A DNA stretch of 64,000 nucleotides from positions 1,116,001 to 1,180,000 of the forward strand of contig NC_063150.1 in the NCBI RefSeq assembly GCF_020921035.1, written 5' to 3'. This DNA is from Rhodamnia argentea. Lineage: Eukaryota > Streptophyta > Magnoliopsida > Myrtales > Myrtaceae. This document shows, one piece after another, positions 1 through 9,482 of the stretch (position 1 is the stretch's first letter; each line of letters begins with the position of its first letter). The notes under the pieces are model-generated. The model worked only from the letters and a program-made list of their open reading frames with translations. It was not told where the DNA came from and searched no databases. The position numbers were made by a program, and so were the translations under genes.

Positions 1-840
1 AGAGATTAAATTGTAAGAGTGGATCTTTTTTATTTCCTATTTATTTGGACTTATCGACTCCCAGAACAGTACTATAAGAATCGATACTGAGCATCCCCCG
101 CCTATTCCAGCACGGAACGAAAAGGACAATAGACATGATGGGTAGGAGAGGTTGTGATACTTGACTCCATTCATGATCCTGAACTAAGGGAAATAAATGC
201 TGAATTTCAGGTGAGTAAATAGAATTTCATACTAAATCTCATGGATACGGAATTCCATACTCGATCTCATGGATACATATCAAATTCTATGGAATTGAGA
301 CGGTATTTTGTAAATACATAATTATCTTGAAAATATTGACTATTTTTTTTATTTTCCAATCGTTTAGAAAGCCACCTATAGAAGCTTTACGGCCAATCAT
401 TCCAGATAATGCTTGCATCTTCTGAATTACCATGTCTGCTGGCGCAAAGTTAGCCAATGCTTATTTCCCAGATAGCAACTATTGCAAAGTTGATTTTTTG
501 GACCTTTCAATTCATAGACGTGGATGTCGGACCCATGAATGGGGGTATTGCAATAATTAGGTTCATTAATATTGCTGGTATTGTAGATGCTATCACGCAT
601 ACAATCATACTCAATTCGATGGAAAAATTTGCTTGTGTAGGCAGAGATCCAGTATTTTATGAATCCTTATGTAAAGAATTCATGTGTGGTCCTGGAATAT
701 GGGTGTCCGATCCTTATGTAACTATCTTCAAATGTCAGCTCTTTCGTAGCTCCATCTACTCGTCTTGTCAAATCCATGTGAGACTGTTAGGTAGAAGGAA
801 TATTTCGAGCAGCAGCTTCTTGTTTACCGCAACGCCGAAA
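1..840. other. Unassigned sequence at window start
   Basis: I recognise no gene here. An open frame at 457-876 (+) translates without similarity to any family I know, and its codon use does not look like a real exon. A short direct repeat containing ctcatggatac occurs twice between about 238 and 278. The region ends where similarity to the upstream flank of the UGT gene begins. Confidence 0.5.
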
Positions 841-844
841 GGGA

Positions 845-1200
845 AAGAACAAACAGAAGAGCACCACGATTGCTGACTCCAAAACAAAGATAGAATAGAC
901 AGTACCAACGCGATTGCCCGTGATTTTGTACACTGAAAAAGGAAAAAGTGGGGAAAGAAAGTTTGGCCATAGTTGCGTGGCTCAAGAGGACGATAGTCAT
1001 TGGACTTTTGCAGTCGAATAAAAGCTTTCGGCAAAGGAACCAAACCAAGCACAATAACAAAAGTACGAAACAAGAGGCGTGCACTCCGCAGACTCCCACA
1101 TCTTCTCCAATGTTGAACCGCTCAACAATCTTTGTACTCTTTGAGAATAAAACAACCAACATATCTGAGTTGAGGTTTTCTTGGAACCAACCAGCCTCAA
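845..1200 (+). repeat. Duplicated UGT upstream flank (copy A)
   Basis: This segment is similar to 2155-2451, the flank just upstream of the intact UGT gene. Shared blocks include ctccaaaacaaagata, attggacttttgcagtc, ggcaaaggaaccaaacca and cacatcttctccaat, in the same order. The UGT duplication therefore carried its promoter and 5' leader along with the coding region. Confidence 0.75.
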
Positions 1201-1825
1201 TGGAAGATTCAAAATCTCAATCTCACGGTCACGTAGTGATGCTACCTTTCATGGCCCATAGCCATCTCATCCCCTTCCTCGCCCTCACCCGCCGCATTCG
1301 CCGTCAAAACCTCTTCTCCGTCACTCTTGCCACCACTCTCGATCTCCGGTACCTCTGCTCCACCATGTCCCCTGATGATGACGATTCTGGAATCCGTCTA
1401 TACGAGCACCCATTCCGCAGCTCCAATCGAGGCTTGCCCCCCGACAACAAGAACTTCAAGAACTTGCCGCTCAATCAAATCGCGACACTTTTTGCCAATC
1501 AATCGAATTGCGACACTTTTCCACTCATCTACGTCCCTCGTTGCTCCCATATAGCGCCTCATCTACGATGTTAGAGATAATTAGTTAGGAATAATAAAGC
1601 GAAAGAGAGAATTATGGAATTTCTATATAGTTATGATAAAACGGATCTTGGACGTGTTCTTCGGCCACTGAAGAAGGCCGGCCACCTCTTTACGTGATCT
1701 TAGACTTGTTTTTCGGGTGGTCCGTGGACGCCGGCAGGAGGCTTGGGATGAAGAGCATCGCCTTCACCACAGCATATGGCCAAAATCTTCCTCTGGGATC
1801 ACCTCCCGCACAGCTCGATTGATGC
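1201..1825 (+). pseudogene. Truncated UDP-glycosyltransferase pseudogene (upstream)
   Basis: The first 100 or so codons closely match the intact UGT92A-like gene at 2452-4026: both begin with a short acidic/serine leader, then the MLPFMAH segment and the DDDDSGIRLYE segment. The GH of the catalytic HGHLIPF motif has become SH. A 28-bp tandem duplication near 1480-1530 and a stretch unrelated to UGT at about 1572-1660 break the frame. Homology resumes at about 1663-1825, covering the block that includes GWSVD and KSIAFTT, and then stops for good. The C-terminal half, including the PSPG sugar-donor box, is absent, so no enzyme can be made. Confidence 0.85.
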
Positions 1826-1826
1826 A

Positions 1827-2150
1827 TGTCGCGACCTAACCTTGAGTGAACCACCTAGGATTTGGATAATGGATTACTAAATTAAAACCTAGCTTGAGTT
1901 CTTCCAAGCTCATACCAATTCGCAACTTATGCCTCAAACATTTAACATGCAAAAGATTTTCATTTGGATCCCCACGAATCAATTTTTTGTAGGTCGATTA
2001 GACACAAAAATAAAGCTTAGGGAAAGATATATTACTCTTACAAACCAGAGATTAAATGAATTCGAAAATTTGATTATGCTAAATAATTCTAACGCTTTTT
2101 CGATACCTTTTGTATTTTGTTTTCAAAAATATTAATCATACGGGAGCGCT
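1827..2150. mobile_element. LTR-like fragment beginning TGTCGCGACC
   Basis: UGT homology ends abruptly at about 1825 and is followed at 1827 by tgtcgcgacc. The same ten bases start the LTR-like segment at 17962. That suggests a shared LTR terminus from one retrotransposon family, of the kind found on some Ty3/Gypsy elements. The rest of the segment is non-coding and ends before the UGT upstream flank at about 2155. I see no matching right end or target duplication, so it is a fragment at best. Confidence 0.4.
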
Positions 2151-2154
2151 ATCC

Positions 2155-2451
2155 GAAGAGCACTACAACTGATGACTCCAAAACAAAGATAAAACAGACA
2201 CAAGGGCAACGCAATCGCCTGTCTTGCCACAATTCATTCACAAATAACACGTCCGACGCAATTTAATAAAAGGGAAAAGTGAGGACAGAATGCTTGGCCC
2301 AAGTTGCGGGGTTCAAGGGGATGACAACCATTGGACTTTTGCAGTCTAATAAAAGCATTCGGCAAAGGAACCAAACCACGCACAACATAATACAAAAGAA
2401 GAGGCGTGCCCTCGGCAGTCTCTCACATCTTCTCCAATCCAACCAGACTCC
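2155..2451 (+). promoter_or_regulatory. Upstream flank and 5' leader of the intact UGT
   Basis: This flank is shared with 845-1200 upstream of the truncated copy. No convincing TATA box was identified close to the start codon; the strings aataaaag at about 2266-2273 and 2348-2355 are AT-rich but weak. The conserved blocks probably include the transcribed leader. Confidence 0.4.
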
Positions 2452-4026
2452 ATGGATGATTCAAAATCTCAATCTCATGGTCACATAGTGATGCTACCTT
2501 TCATGGCCCATGGCCATCTCATCCCCTTCCTCGCCCTCGCCCGCCGCATCTGCCGCCAAGCCCCTTTCTCCGTCACTCTCGCCACCACCCCTCTCAACCT
2601 CCGGTACCTCCGCTCCACCATCTCCCCAGACGATGACGACTCTGGAATCCGCCTCTACGAGATTCCATTCTGTAGCTCCGACCACGGCTTGCCCCCCGAC
2701 ACCGAGAACACCGAGAACTTGCCGTTCAATAAGATCGTGAAGCTTTTCCACTCATCTGTGTCCCTCGCTGGTCCGGTAGAGTGCCTCATCTCCGACATAA
2801 CCACCGAAGAGGGCCGGCCACCTCTTTGCGTGATCTCGGATGTGTTCTTGGGTTGGTCCGTGGACATCGCCAAGAGGCTTGGGACGAAAAACATAGCCTT
2901 CACCACGGGCGGCGCATATGGCACTCTGGCTTACATCTCTATCTGGGTTCACCTCCCGCACCGGTCGACTGATTCTGAGGAGTTCTCGGTGCCTGGATTC
3001 CCCGAACAGTGCCGGTTCCACCGCTCTCAGCTCCACCGGTACATTCGAGAGGCGGATGTTACAGATGAGTGGTCCAAGTTCTTTCAGGTTCAGATCAAGC
3101 TCTCTTCGGCCTCAGATGGTTGGTTGTGCAATTCAGTTGAGGAAATTGAGCCTCTTGGGTTTGATCTCTTGAGGAAGTACTTGAAGCTCCCTGTTTGGGC
3201 CATTGGTCCACTAGTCCCTTCTCCCCTGCTACAAAAATCATCTCCAATCTCTCCCAACTCAAGTTTGAAATCCCTCCAAAAGCATTCGGGAAAAGCTTTT
3301 GGTGTGTCCCTAGCGAAATGCCAAGACTTCCTCAATTCCCATGGTCCAAACTCGGTTTTGTACATTTCCTTTGGTTCACAAAACACTATAAGTCCTAGCC
3401 AGATGATGCAGTTAGCCATTGGTTTGGAATCAAGTGGCAAGCCTTTCCTTTGGGTCATTAGGCCGCCGCTCGGTTTCGATATTAAAGGCGAGTTCCGACC
3501 CGAGTGGTTGCCGCCGGGGTTTGAGGACCGAGTGACCAAGAGCAAGAAGGGCTTGCTAGTGCGGAATTGGGCCCCACAATTAGACATCCTCTCGCATGGC
3601 TCGACGGGAGCATTCCTAAGCCACTGCGGATGGAACTCGATCATGGAGAGCCTGAGCCAAGGGGTGCCCATAGTGGGGTGGCCGATGGCAGCCGAGCAGG
3701 CGTACAATGCCAAGATGATGGTCGAGGAAATGGGGGTGTGCGTGGAGCTTATGCGCGGGGTCGAGAGCCGGATCGAAGCTGAGGAAGTGAAGCGGGTGAT
3801 AGAATTGGTGTTGGAAGAGGAGGGAAAAGGAGGGGAGATGAAGGAGAGGGCCAATGCAGTGATGGGACAAATGAGGGAAGCTGTGAAAGAAGGCAGTGAT
3901 GATGAGAAGGGGTCTAGTGTCAAGGCCATGGATGAATTTGTGAGGACTGTTCTAGGTGACTCCACAAACGGTACATTTCCGTTCCTCCAAGTCAATCATC
4001 ACATGAAACGTGTCGTCACAGAATAG
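2452..4026 (+). CDS. UDP-glycosyltransferase, UGT92A-like
   Basis: This single-exon frame of 524 residues has the usual length and layout of a plant family-1 glycosyltransferase, which moves a sugar from a UDP-sugar to a small hydrophobic acceptor in the cytosol. The N-terminal acceptor half has HGHLIPF with the catalytic His at residue 22 and VISD with the partner Asp at about 130. The C-terminal donor half has an intact 44-residue PSPG box at 373-416, from WAPQ to AAEQ, containing HCGWNS. Trp at box position 22 and Gln at position 44 are known to favour UDP-glucose. The run SSDHGLP and the block FLGW after VISD resemble Arabidopsis UGT92A1, so I place it there. The acceptor cannot be read from sequence. 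It lies between two broken copies, and its 5' flank is shared with the upstream one. Confidence 0.93.
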   Translation: MDDSKSQSHGHIVMLPFMAHGHLIPFLALARRICRQAPFSVTLATTPLNLRYLRSTISPDDDDSGIRLYEIPFCSSDHGLPPDTENTENLPFNKIVKLFHSSVSLAGPVECLISDITTEEGRPPLCVISDVFLGWSVDIAKRLGTKNIAFTTGGAYGTLAYISIWVHLPHRSTDSEEFSVPGFPEQCRFHRSQLHRYIREADVTDEWSKFFQVQIKLSSASDGWLCNSVEEIEPLGFDLLRKYLKLPVWAIGPLVPSPLLQKSSPISPNSSLKSLQKHSGKAFGVSLAKCQDFLNSHGPNSVLYISFGSQNTISPSQMMQLAIGLESSGKPFLWVIRPPLGFDIKGEFRPEWLPPGFEDRVTKSKKGLLVRNWAPQLDILSHGSTGAFLSHCGWNSIMESLSQGVPIVGWPMAAEQAYNAKMMVEEMGVCVELMRGVESRIEAEEVKRVIELVLEEEGKGGEMKERANAVMGQMREAVKEGSDDEKGSSVKAMDEFVRTVLGDSTNGTFPFLQVNHHMKRVVTE

Positions 4027-4489
4027 AACAAATTAGAAATTCGATTCAGTCGGCATATGTTAATCGAAGCGGATAGTTCCGCAGGTCACGGCCATGTCCT
4101 CAAGCAATAGAACCCAAGAGTTAGGGTTTTGCTCATTTTCTTGAATGCGGCACTTTGGATTCACGTAACATTCTAACTTCCATGCTTAATAGTATCGTCT
4201 TGCATGATTCTGCCTGTACTAAACAAGAAAACGTTTCGCGCGTCCAACGCTCGTATTATCTATCTGACGATGTTTACGAAGTTTTATGGTGCGACAATCT
4301 CAAATATCATTGTTCGGAGATTCAGAAGTAGCGTTCGTGAACATGAAACCGTAGGCAAAAAAGCTTTTGTCTTGTCATTGACAATTTCGCCATCAAACAC
4401 ATCAGAACACCGCAACAACCACCCAAACTGCTAAGCTTTTAATGCTCATCTGCCACTCATTTTCTCGAACGTAATTGGGAGCTAGCGAA
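4027..4489. other. 3' flank of UGT; no gene seen
   Basis: This is AT-rich sequence between the intact UGT and its downstream broken copy. It probably includes the UGT 3' untranslated region. No coding similarity was recognised on either strand. Confidence 0.5.
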
Positions 4490-5582
4490 CATAGAGGTCC
4501 ATAAATGTCGCCACCAGGCTTGGGACCAAGAACAACACTTTCTCCACGGGCAGCGCGTAATGCTCTGGCCAATAGTTCCCTCCTACTACACCTTGCGCGC
4601 TTCTCGACTGATGCCGAGGAGTTCTCGGTGCCCAGCTTTCCCAACAGCCGTCTCTTCCACCACTCTCAGCTCCACCGGTTCATCCGAGAGGCAGAGACGG
4701 TACTGAACCCTGGTCCAGGTTCTTTCAGGTTCAGATCAACCTCTCTTGGTCCTTAGATGGGTGGCTGTGCAATTCAGTTCAGGAAATTGATCCTCTTGGT
4801 TATGACCTCCTAAGGAAGTAGTTGAAGCTTCCTGTTTGGGCCGTTGGTTCATTAATCCCTCCTCACATCCTTCAAAAATCATCACCACCAATTTCTACAA
4901 ACTGAAGACCAAACTCACTCCAGAAGCATGCAAGAAAAGCTCTAGGAGTGTCCCTAGAGAAATGCCTAGATCTCCCAATTGCGACAGTCCAAACTCTGTT
5001 TCGTATGTCTCATCTGGTTCTCAGAGCGCTATTAGTCCTCTCCAGATAATGCAATTAGCCATTGCGTGGCCATCAACTGGCAAGCCTTTCATTCGGGTCG
5101 CTAGGCCGCCATTAGGTTTGGACATTAAAGGGGAGTTCCTACTTCCTACCAGAGTGGTCGCCATTAGGTTTGGACATTAAGGGGGACTTCCTACTTGCTA
5201 CCAGAGTGGTTGCCTCCGGGGTTTGAGGCCTGAGTGACCGGCAGCAAACAGGGCTTGCTAGTGCGAAATTGGGCATCCCAATTGGAGATCCTCTCGCACG
5301 GCTCGACAAGAACATTCTTGAGCCACTGCTGGTGGAACTCTATCATGGAGAACCTGAGCCAGGGAGTGCCGATTGTGCGGCCGCTGATGGCGGCCGAGCA
5401 GGCATGCAATGTGAAGATGATGGTTGCGGATAAGGGGGTGTGGGTGGAGCTAATGCGCGGGGGTCGAGAGCAGCATCAACGCTGAGAAAGTGAAGCGGGT
5501 AGTCCATTTGGTCATGGAAAAGGAGGACAAAGGAGGGGAGATGAAGAAGGCCAATGAGTTGATGGAACAAGTGAGGCTTTAA
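4490..5582 (+). pseudogene. UDP-glycosyltransferase pseudogene (downstream)
   Basis: Homology to the intact UGT starts at the codons for its VDIAKRLGTK segment and runs to near its C-terminus in three frames. The N-terminal 135 or so codons are missing. Frameshifts and stops occur throughout; for example, the block matching LGFDLLRKYLKL has an in-frame TAG. At about 5105-5215 a stretch of some 56 bp that includes attaggtttggacattaa is duplicated in tandem. The PSPG region is recognisable (HGSTRTFLSHCWWNSIMENL), but the GW of HCGWNS has become WW and the ending is out of frame. It is a clearly dead copy of the neighbouring gene. Confidence 0.9.
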
Positions 5583-5879
5583 AGCATACTTTTAATTCAC
5601 ATGAGAATCGAAACTCTATAGTTATCCTTAGCAGTCCTATCTTGAAGTATTCCACTAACAAATAAAGCATATATCACAACAAAAAAACAATTATTTTATT
5701 TGCTACAGAGTCATTTTTTTTTCAGTGTCATGACATTACGAACCACCTACAGTGTGGGCCGAAAAGGAAACCCAGCAAAGAGCAGGATCCAATTTTTTTG
5801 GAGAACATAAAAAATAACAGGAACATTTTTCTAATGTCATTAGATTGCGACACCAAAGTAATCCAAATCTCAAAGAGAT
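5583..5879. other. Intergenic sequence
   Basis: AT-rich sequence after the UGT pseudogene, with no gene or repeat boundary recognised. Confidence 0.4.
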
Positions 5880-6282
5880 AATGACACAAATGGTTTTTGA
5901 ATTTTGATCCGATGTGAATTTGATCCCTAAACTATTAATTTATTCAATATGATCTATGAATTATTACTAAATGTAGTCCTTACGTTTACTCAAATGACAA
6001 ATCAAATGTTATTCAATGACGTAGATTATTGTGTGTGGAGTTTGATTTTTATAAATGACGAGTCAATGTGTTCATCAGTTCATTCATCTACTTTTGAAAA
6101 GGAAAAAAAAAATTACGTTGAACAAAATAAAATAAAATTTTAGATCGTATTTCAAACATTAAATATAGTCTATGGACCAAAATGAACTTTTACTTATAGA
6201 TCATAGACCACATTGAACAAAATAAAAGTTCATGGACGACATTACATGTCGAATCAAAACTCATTATCCATTTGTGTCATTT
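5880..6282. mobile_element. Foldback MITE-like element, about 0.4 kb
   Basis: The ends are inverted copies of aatgacacaaatgg (5880-5893 and 6269-6282). Weaker inverted similarity continues inward, for example ttttgatccgat on the left against the complement of tcgaatcaaaac on the right. There is no coding potential. No clear target-site duplication flanks it, so the transposon superfamily is undetermined. Confidence 0.55.
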
Positions 6283-6700
6283 TCCTGATCTTAAATAGCA
6301 AACAGCTAGAGAAGTAGCATTTTAAAGAGTTTAGTATTTTAAATAGCAAATATTGTGCTCGGATGGCGAACATTACTGTACATAGTGACTTGTTATAAAA
6401 GCCTAATCATTAAATACTTTTTTCGAAAATACACTTGTTATAAAAGCCTAAGTCATCAAATACTTCTTATGTTAGGCTTAGTCTAACAAATAATGTCAAT
6501 CATTTATCAAAAAGCAATGCTAGTTATAGTGATCCCATTTAATCAACCATCCGAGCGAGAGGTCAAACCAATCCCATTCATTCTAGTCTGATCAGAATAG
6601 ATCTTGTTGATTTTTTTTTTTTTTTTTTTTTGGATATTGTTGAATGAATTTATCCATTATGCCCATTTCCAACCATTCTACTTGACAAAGAGAGTTATTT
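6283..6700. other. Intergenic, low complexity
   Basis: This contains a short tandem duplication based on ttataaaagcctaa (about 6394 and 6431) and a run of about 22 T at 6611-6632. No gene was recognised. Confidence 0.5.
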
Positions 6701-6705
6701 TTGTT

Positions 6706-6985
6706 AGAGTAATTAAATATTATACCACGCCTTCATTTAATAGTTTAAGCTTTTGGATCAGTCGGCAATGGTTCTACTAAATATCATATGGCATCGTAGT
6801 AAGAAATCCCGAGTCCAAATTTTGCCAGGCCCCTATTTGTCTCCTCAAAGTAATATTCCACGCTTAATACTAGGCAAAAAAGCCAGACTAAGTATGAGAT
6901 GGAGCATTAGAGTAATTAAATATTAAACCACGTCTTCATTTAATAGCTTAAGGTTATGGAACAGTTGACAATAGTTCTATAGGTC
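6706..6985. repeat. Pair of direct repeats, about 75 bp each
   Basis: The stretch starting agagtaattaaatatta at about 6706 recurs at about 6909. Both copies continue with similar text around cttcatttaatag and ggcaatggttct/gacaatagttct, and the starts are about 203 bp apart. They could be ends of a small degraded retroelement. No coding sequence lies between them. Confidence 0.45.
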
Positions 6986-7249
6986 TCGGTTTGTTCAATG
7001 TTTGGTAATACATCTTTGTGGGTTCGGCCCTAAACTGTGGATCATCGGAGAATTTAAACGAAACTATTTTGAGGGAAGGTGGCCTAAGAGAAAGTGAAGT
7101 GGTGGGCCTACCCATCCCAACCAAGTAGTTAGTAGGATTAGAAGAGAAAATCTTTTGTGGACTCGGGTCCATCGATTCAAGGCAATCTCAACTATTAGTC
7201 ATCTAGGACTCACATGCTCAACGATAATGATAGACCGATACATATGGAC

Positions 7250-7690
7250 CCGAACAATTTTTACTATCTTTTAATAATTTTTCTGCATTTTTTTATTTTC
7301 TTTTTTCTTTATTTTTTATCTTTTTCATTTTTGATTTCTTTTTTTTTAATTGAGTGCTTGTAAGGGCCGCCGACCGATCCTCACCCGAAGCCCGAAGCCA
7401 AAATCTGGTGAGGGCCAAGACACCCTTGCCTAGGGCGGCAATCTCGACCAACCCCTGCAGAGATATTGGACAAATGAGGGAAATAAGAAAAAGGTAAGGA
7501 AAGGAAATGGAAAATTTTAAAAATAAAATAAAAATTGTCCACATCGTGGCCGGTCATGCTATGGAGGATGGTTGGTATCTACGTCGATCATTTTTGGACA
7601 AAATTGAACGAAATGACTATATTAGTAAATAGTCAAAAGGTTTAAGGCTAATTCGATATCCGTATAATAGATTTATGACTTTTTTTTATG
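7250..7690. repeat. 5'-truncated foldback element (unit 1)
   Basis: The right arm at about 7535-7680 matches the right arms at 14390-14540 and 17785-17940, which belong to a repeat family with long inverted arms. The middle is the same purine-rich/pyrimidine-rich spacer, with gaagcccgaagcc-like GC-rich text. The matching left arm is mostly missing, so this is where the duplicated DIR1 unit starts on the left. Confidence 0.5.
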
Positions 7691-8100
7691 ATTTCTTCTC
7701 CAATATTGAGTGATGAAAAGGATTGTGAAGCGCGAGTTGGTTAATCCACACGGCCTCCAAAATTGGGATTGAGGTTTGGGATGGCAATAGTACCTTGCCT
7801 CACAAGGACGCAGTTAGCCCCGCTCCGGTTGGCAGCCTTGCCCCACCTGGTGTAAGGCATGAGGTGGGAACGGGGACTAAATGTTCATCCCGAGCTGGTC
7901 ACGAGGCGAAGATAATGTCGATGTTTGTGATCCACCAATCAAAGGAATTGTAGTGATGTGTTGAGCAAAACACGAAGGTGTCCTTGCAATTCGCAGAACT
8001 AGAATCTAGAAAATGACGTACTTAATTTAATGGATTTGGACGTGCATGAATCCCAACACTAAACCTAGGTTTCTTCCAAGTCTCAACGCGATGACTGTCT
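7690..8100. repeat. Duplicated segment upstream of DIR1-like copy 1
   Basis: This is collinear with 14555-15200 and 21766-22320. Shared blocks include ttctccaatatt, cctcacaagga and ccccacctggtg. Around 7952-7995 the sequence runs straight from a gttgagcaaa block to a tccttgcaattc block, whereas units 2 and 4 carry two foldback elements in between. This unit is therefore an empty site for those insertions, or has lost them. Confidence 0.6.
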
Positions 8101-8305
8101 TGTCTTAATCTCTCGTGATGGCTAAGGAAAAAGGACTAAATAGGGATCTCCTCCGTCACAAAAAGGTTCGATCAGCGTTCAAGAATTCAAGAATCACCGA
8201 ACGTAGCCGTTCTCCTAATATCAAGCCTTCACGCGATCGAAAAAGTAGACAAACAACGTATGGACAAAGCAAAATAATCCCTTTCTGGCGACAAAAATCA
8301 CCGAA

Positions 8306-8900
8306 GATAATTGATTTCTCTTGCAACCATGGGTACACATAGCCCGTGACACCACGGGAAAATCATTTAAAAAGACATAAATTTATTACACTTTTGTCAA
8401 TTCAGTCTTAAATAATTTAATTTTTCCAACTGAACTTTAACATCTTTTCACGTTTTGCATTGAGTCCATTCGACCAATTATGGTCGAAAATCACCGACGT
8501 GAATGCCATACATACTATGTGGCACCGCCGGACTAACATGGACAATTTTTATTAATTACCCTTGGATAATTAACTTCTCTTACAACCACAAGTATGCATA
8601 GTCTATGAAACCACAGGAAAATTGTCATAAAAGTCGTAAATCTATTGCATTTTTTTCAATTCAATCGTAAATCTTTTTAATTTTGGCAATTGTGTTTTAA
8701 ACATTTTCACGTTTTGCCAATCGAGTCCATCCGGTTAATTTTAATCGGAAATTACTAACATGGACATCGTCCATCCTGTGTGGCACTGCCTACGCCGACA
8801 TGAATAGTTTTTGTAAATTTCCCTTGGATAATTGACTTCTCTTGCAACCACAAGTACACTATAGCTCGTGACACCACAGTGCAAGTGGTGACCTACTTAG
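8306..8900. repeat. Tandem ~260-bp module, three partial copies
   Basis: The module start gataattgacttctcttgcaa appears as variants at 8306, 8565 and 8826. Each is followed by text of the form accacaagtacacatag and then caccaca, spaced 259 and 261 bp apart. The first two copies also contain the arm of the local foldback repeat (gagtccatccgg-like text). The third copy runs directly into the promoter of DIR1-like copy 1. Only the third keeps the W-box TTGACT; the first has TTGATT and the second TTAACT. Confidence 0.75.
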
Positions 8901-8957
8901 AGACAATGTATATTCACGTGCAATGCCAAAATGATCCCTATCGAGTCTCTATATAAA
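8832..8957 (+). promoter_or_regulatory. Promoter of DIR1-like copy 1
   Basis: This contains a W-box TTGACT at 8832-8837, a G-box CACGTG at 8915-8920 and a TATA box tatataaa at 8950-8957, about 150 bp before the start codon. The same three motifs sit in the same order and spacing upstream of the other intact copies. W-boxes are known WRKY binding sites and G-boxes are bZIP/bHLH sites. That these are used here is inferred. Confidence 0.6.
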
Positions 8958-8972
8958 GCACATGAAAACAGC

Positions 8973-9018
8973 ACTCTCTCTCTCTCTCTCGTGGCCAAGA
9001 ATTAAGCATAACCCTCAA

Positions 9019-9051
<33 letters not shown>
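8973..9051. repeat. CT and GA microsatellites in the leader of copy 1
   Basis: A (CT)n run at about 8973-8990 and a (GA)n run at about 9022-9051 lie between the TATA box and the ATG. The paralogue at 16839 has only a short CT run and almost no GA run, so the tracts have expanded in this copy. The two tracts are complementary and could pair in RNA. Confidence 0.85.
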
Positions 9052-9053
<2 letters not shown>

Positions 9054-9154
9054 TCGGATCATTCGAGTGTCTGTCGTCAGTCCTCACTTAAGACAGCAAC
9101 AAGATGGAGGCAACCAACGAGAAGGTGGTGGTGATCCTGTTGGGATTGATGGTC

Positions 9155-9159
9155 GCGAT
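9155..9159. repeat. Left target-site duplication (gcgat)
   Basis: The five bases gcgat precede the left LTR and recur at 13094-13098 directly after the right LTR. Copy 2 has the corresponding uninterrupted site as gcaatcgc. Five-base duplications are normal for LTR retrotransposon integrases. Confidence 0.93.
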
Positions 9160-9355
9160 TGAAGAGAAAAAACTCTCCTTTCATTCAATGAATATATTTT
9201 TTCTGTACATTTACAATACTCAATGCTATCATATATATACAGGACATCCGATAACCCTAATTAGGGGATATACAATATGAAGGATTCTATACTAGGAAGC
9301 ATACTATACAATAAAAAACTTCCTAACAAATAGGCTAAAATAGCTCACGACCACA
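9160..9355 (-). repeat. copia LTR, left (3' LTR of the element)
   Basis: This is 196 bp, from tgaagagaaa to gctcacgaccaca as read on +. It matches 12898-13093 except for about five substitutions (one near 9241, three near 9286-9290 and one near 9324). Confidence 0.95.
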
Positions 9356-9370
9356 CTCCCCCTCAAGTGG
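9356..9370 (-). promoter_or_regulatory. Polypurine tract of the copia element
   Basis: On the minus strand the sequence is ccacttgagggggag, directly before the 3' LTR. This is the expected place and composition for the plus-strand priming site of reverse transcription. Confidence 0.85.
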
Positions 9371-9482
9371 GTGCAAAGATGTCTTTGATACCCAACTTGA
9401 TAAGTGAGCAATGGAATTCTCTACTTGACACAGCCTTTGTCAATATATCAGGTAACTGGTCTTCGGACTTAACAAATGGTAA

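Noticed and set aside
457-876. A 139-residue open frame on +
   Set aside because: No family similarity, no intron or promoter context, and the 3' end overlaps the duplicated UGT flank. Probably chance.
2494-3995. Long minus-strand frames over the UGT gene, up to 301 residues
   Set aside because: They are antisense shadows of the intact UGT coding sequence without any domain.
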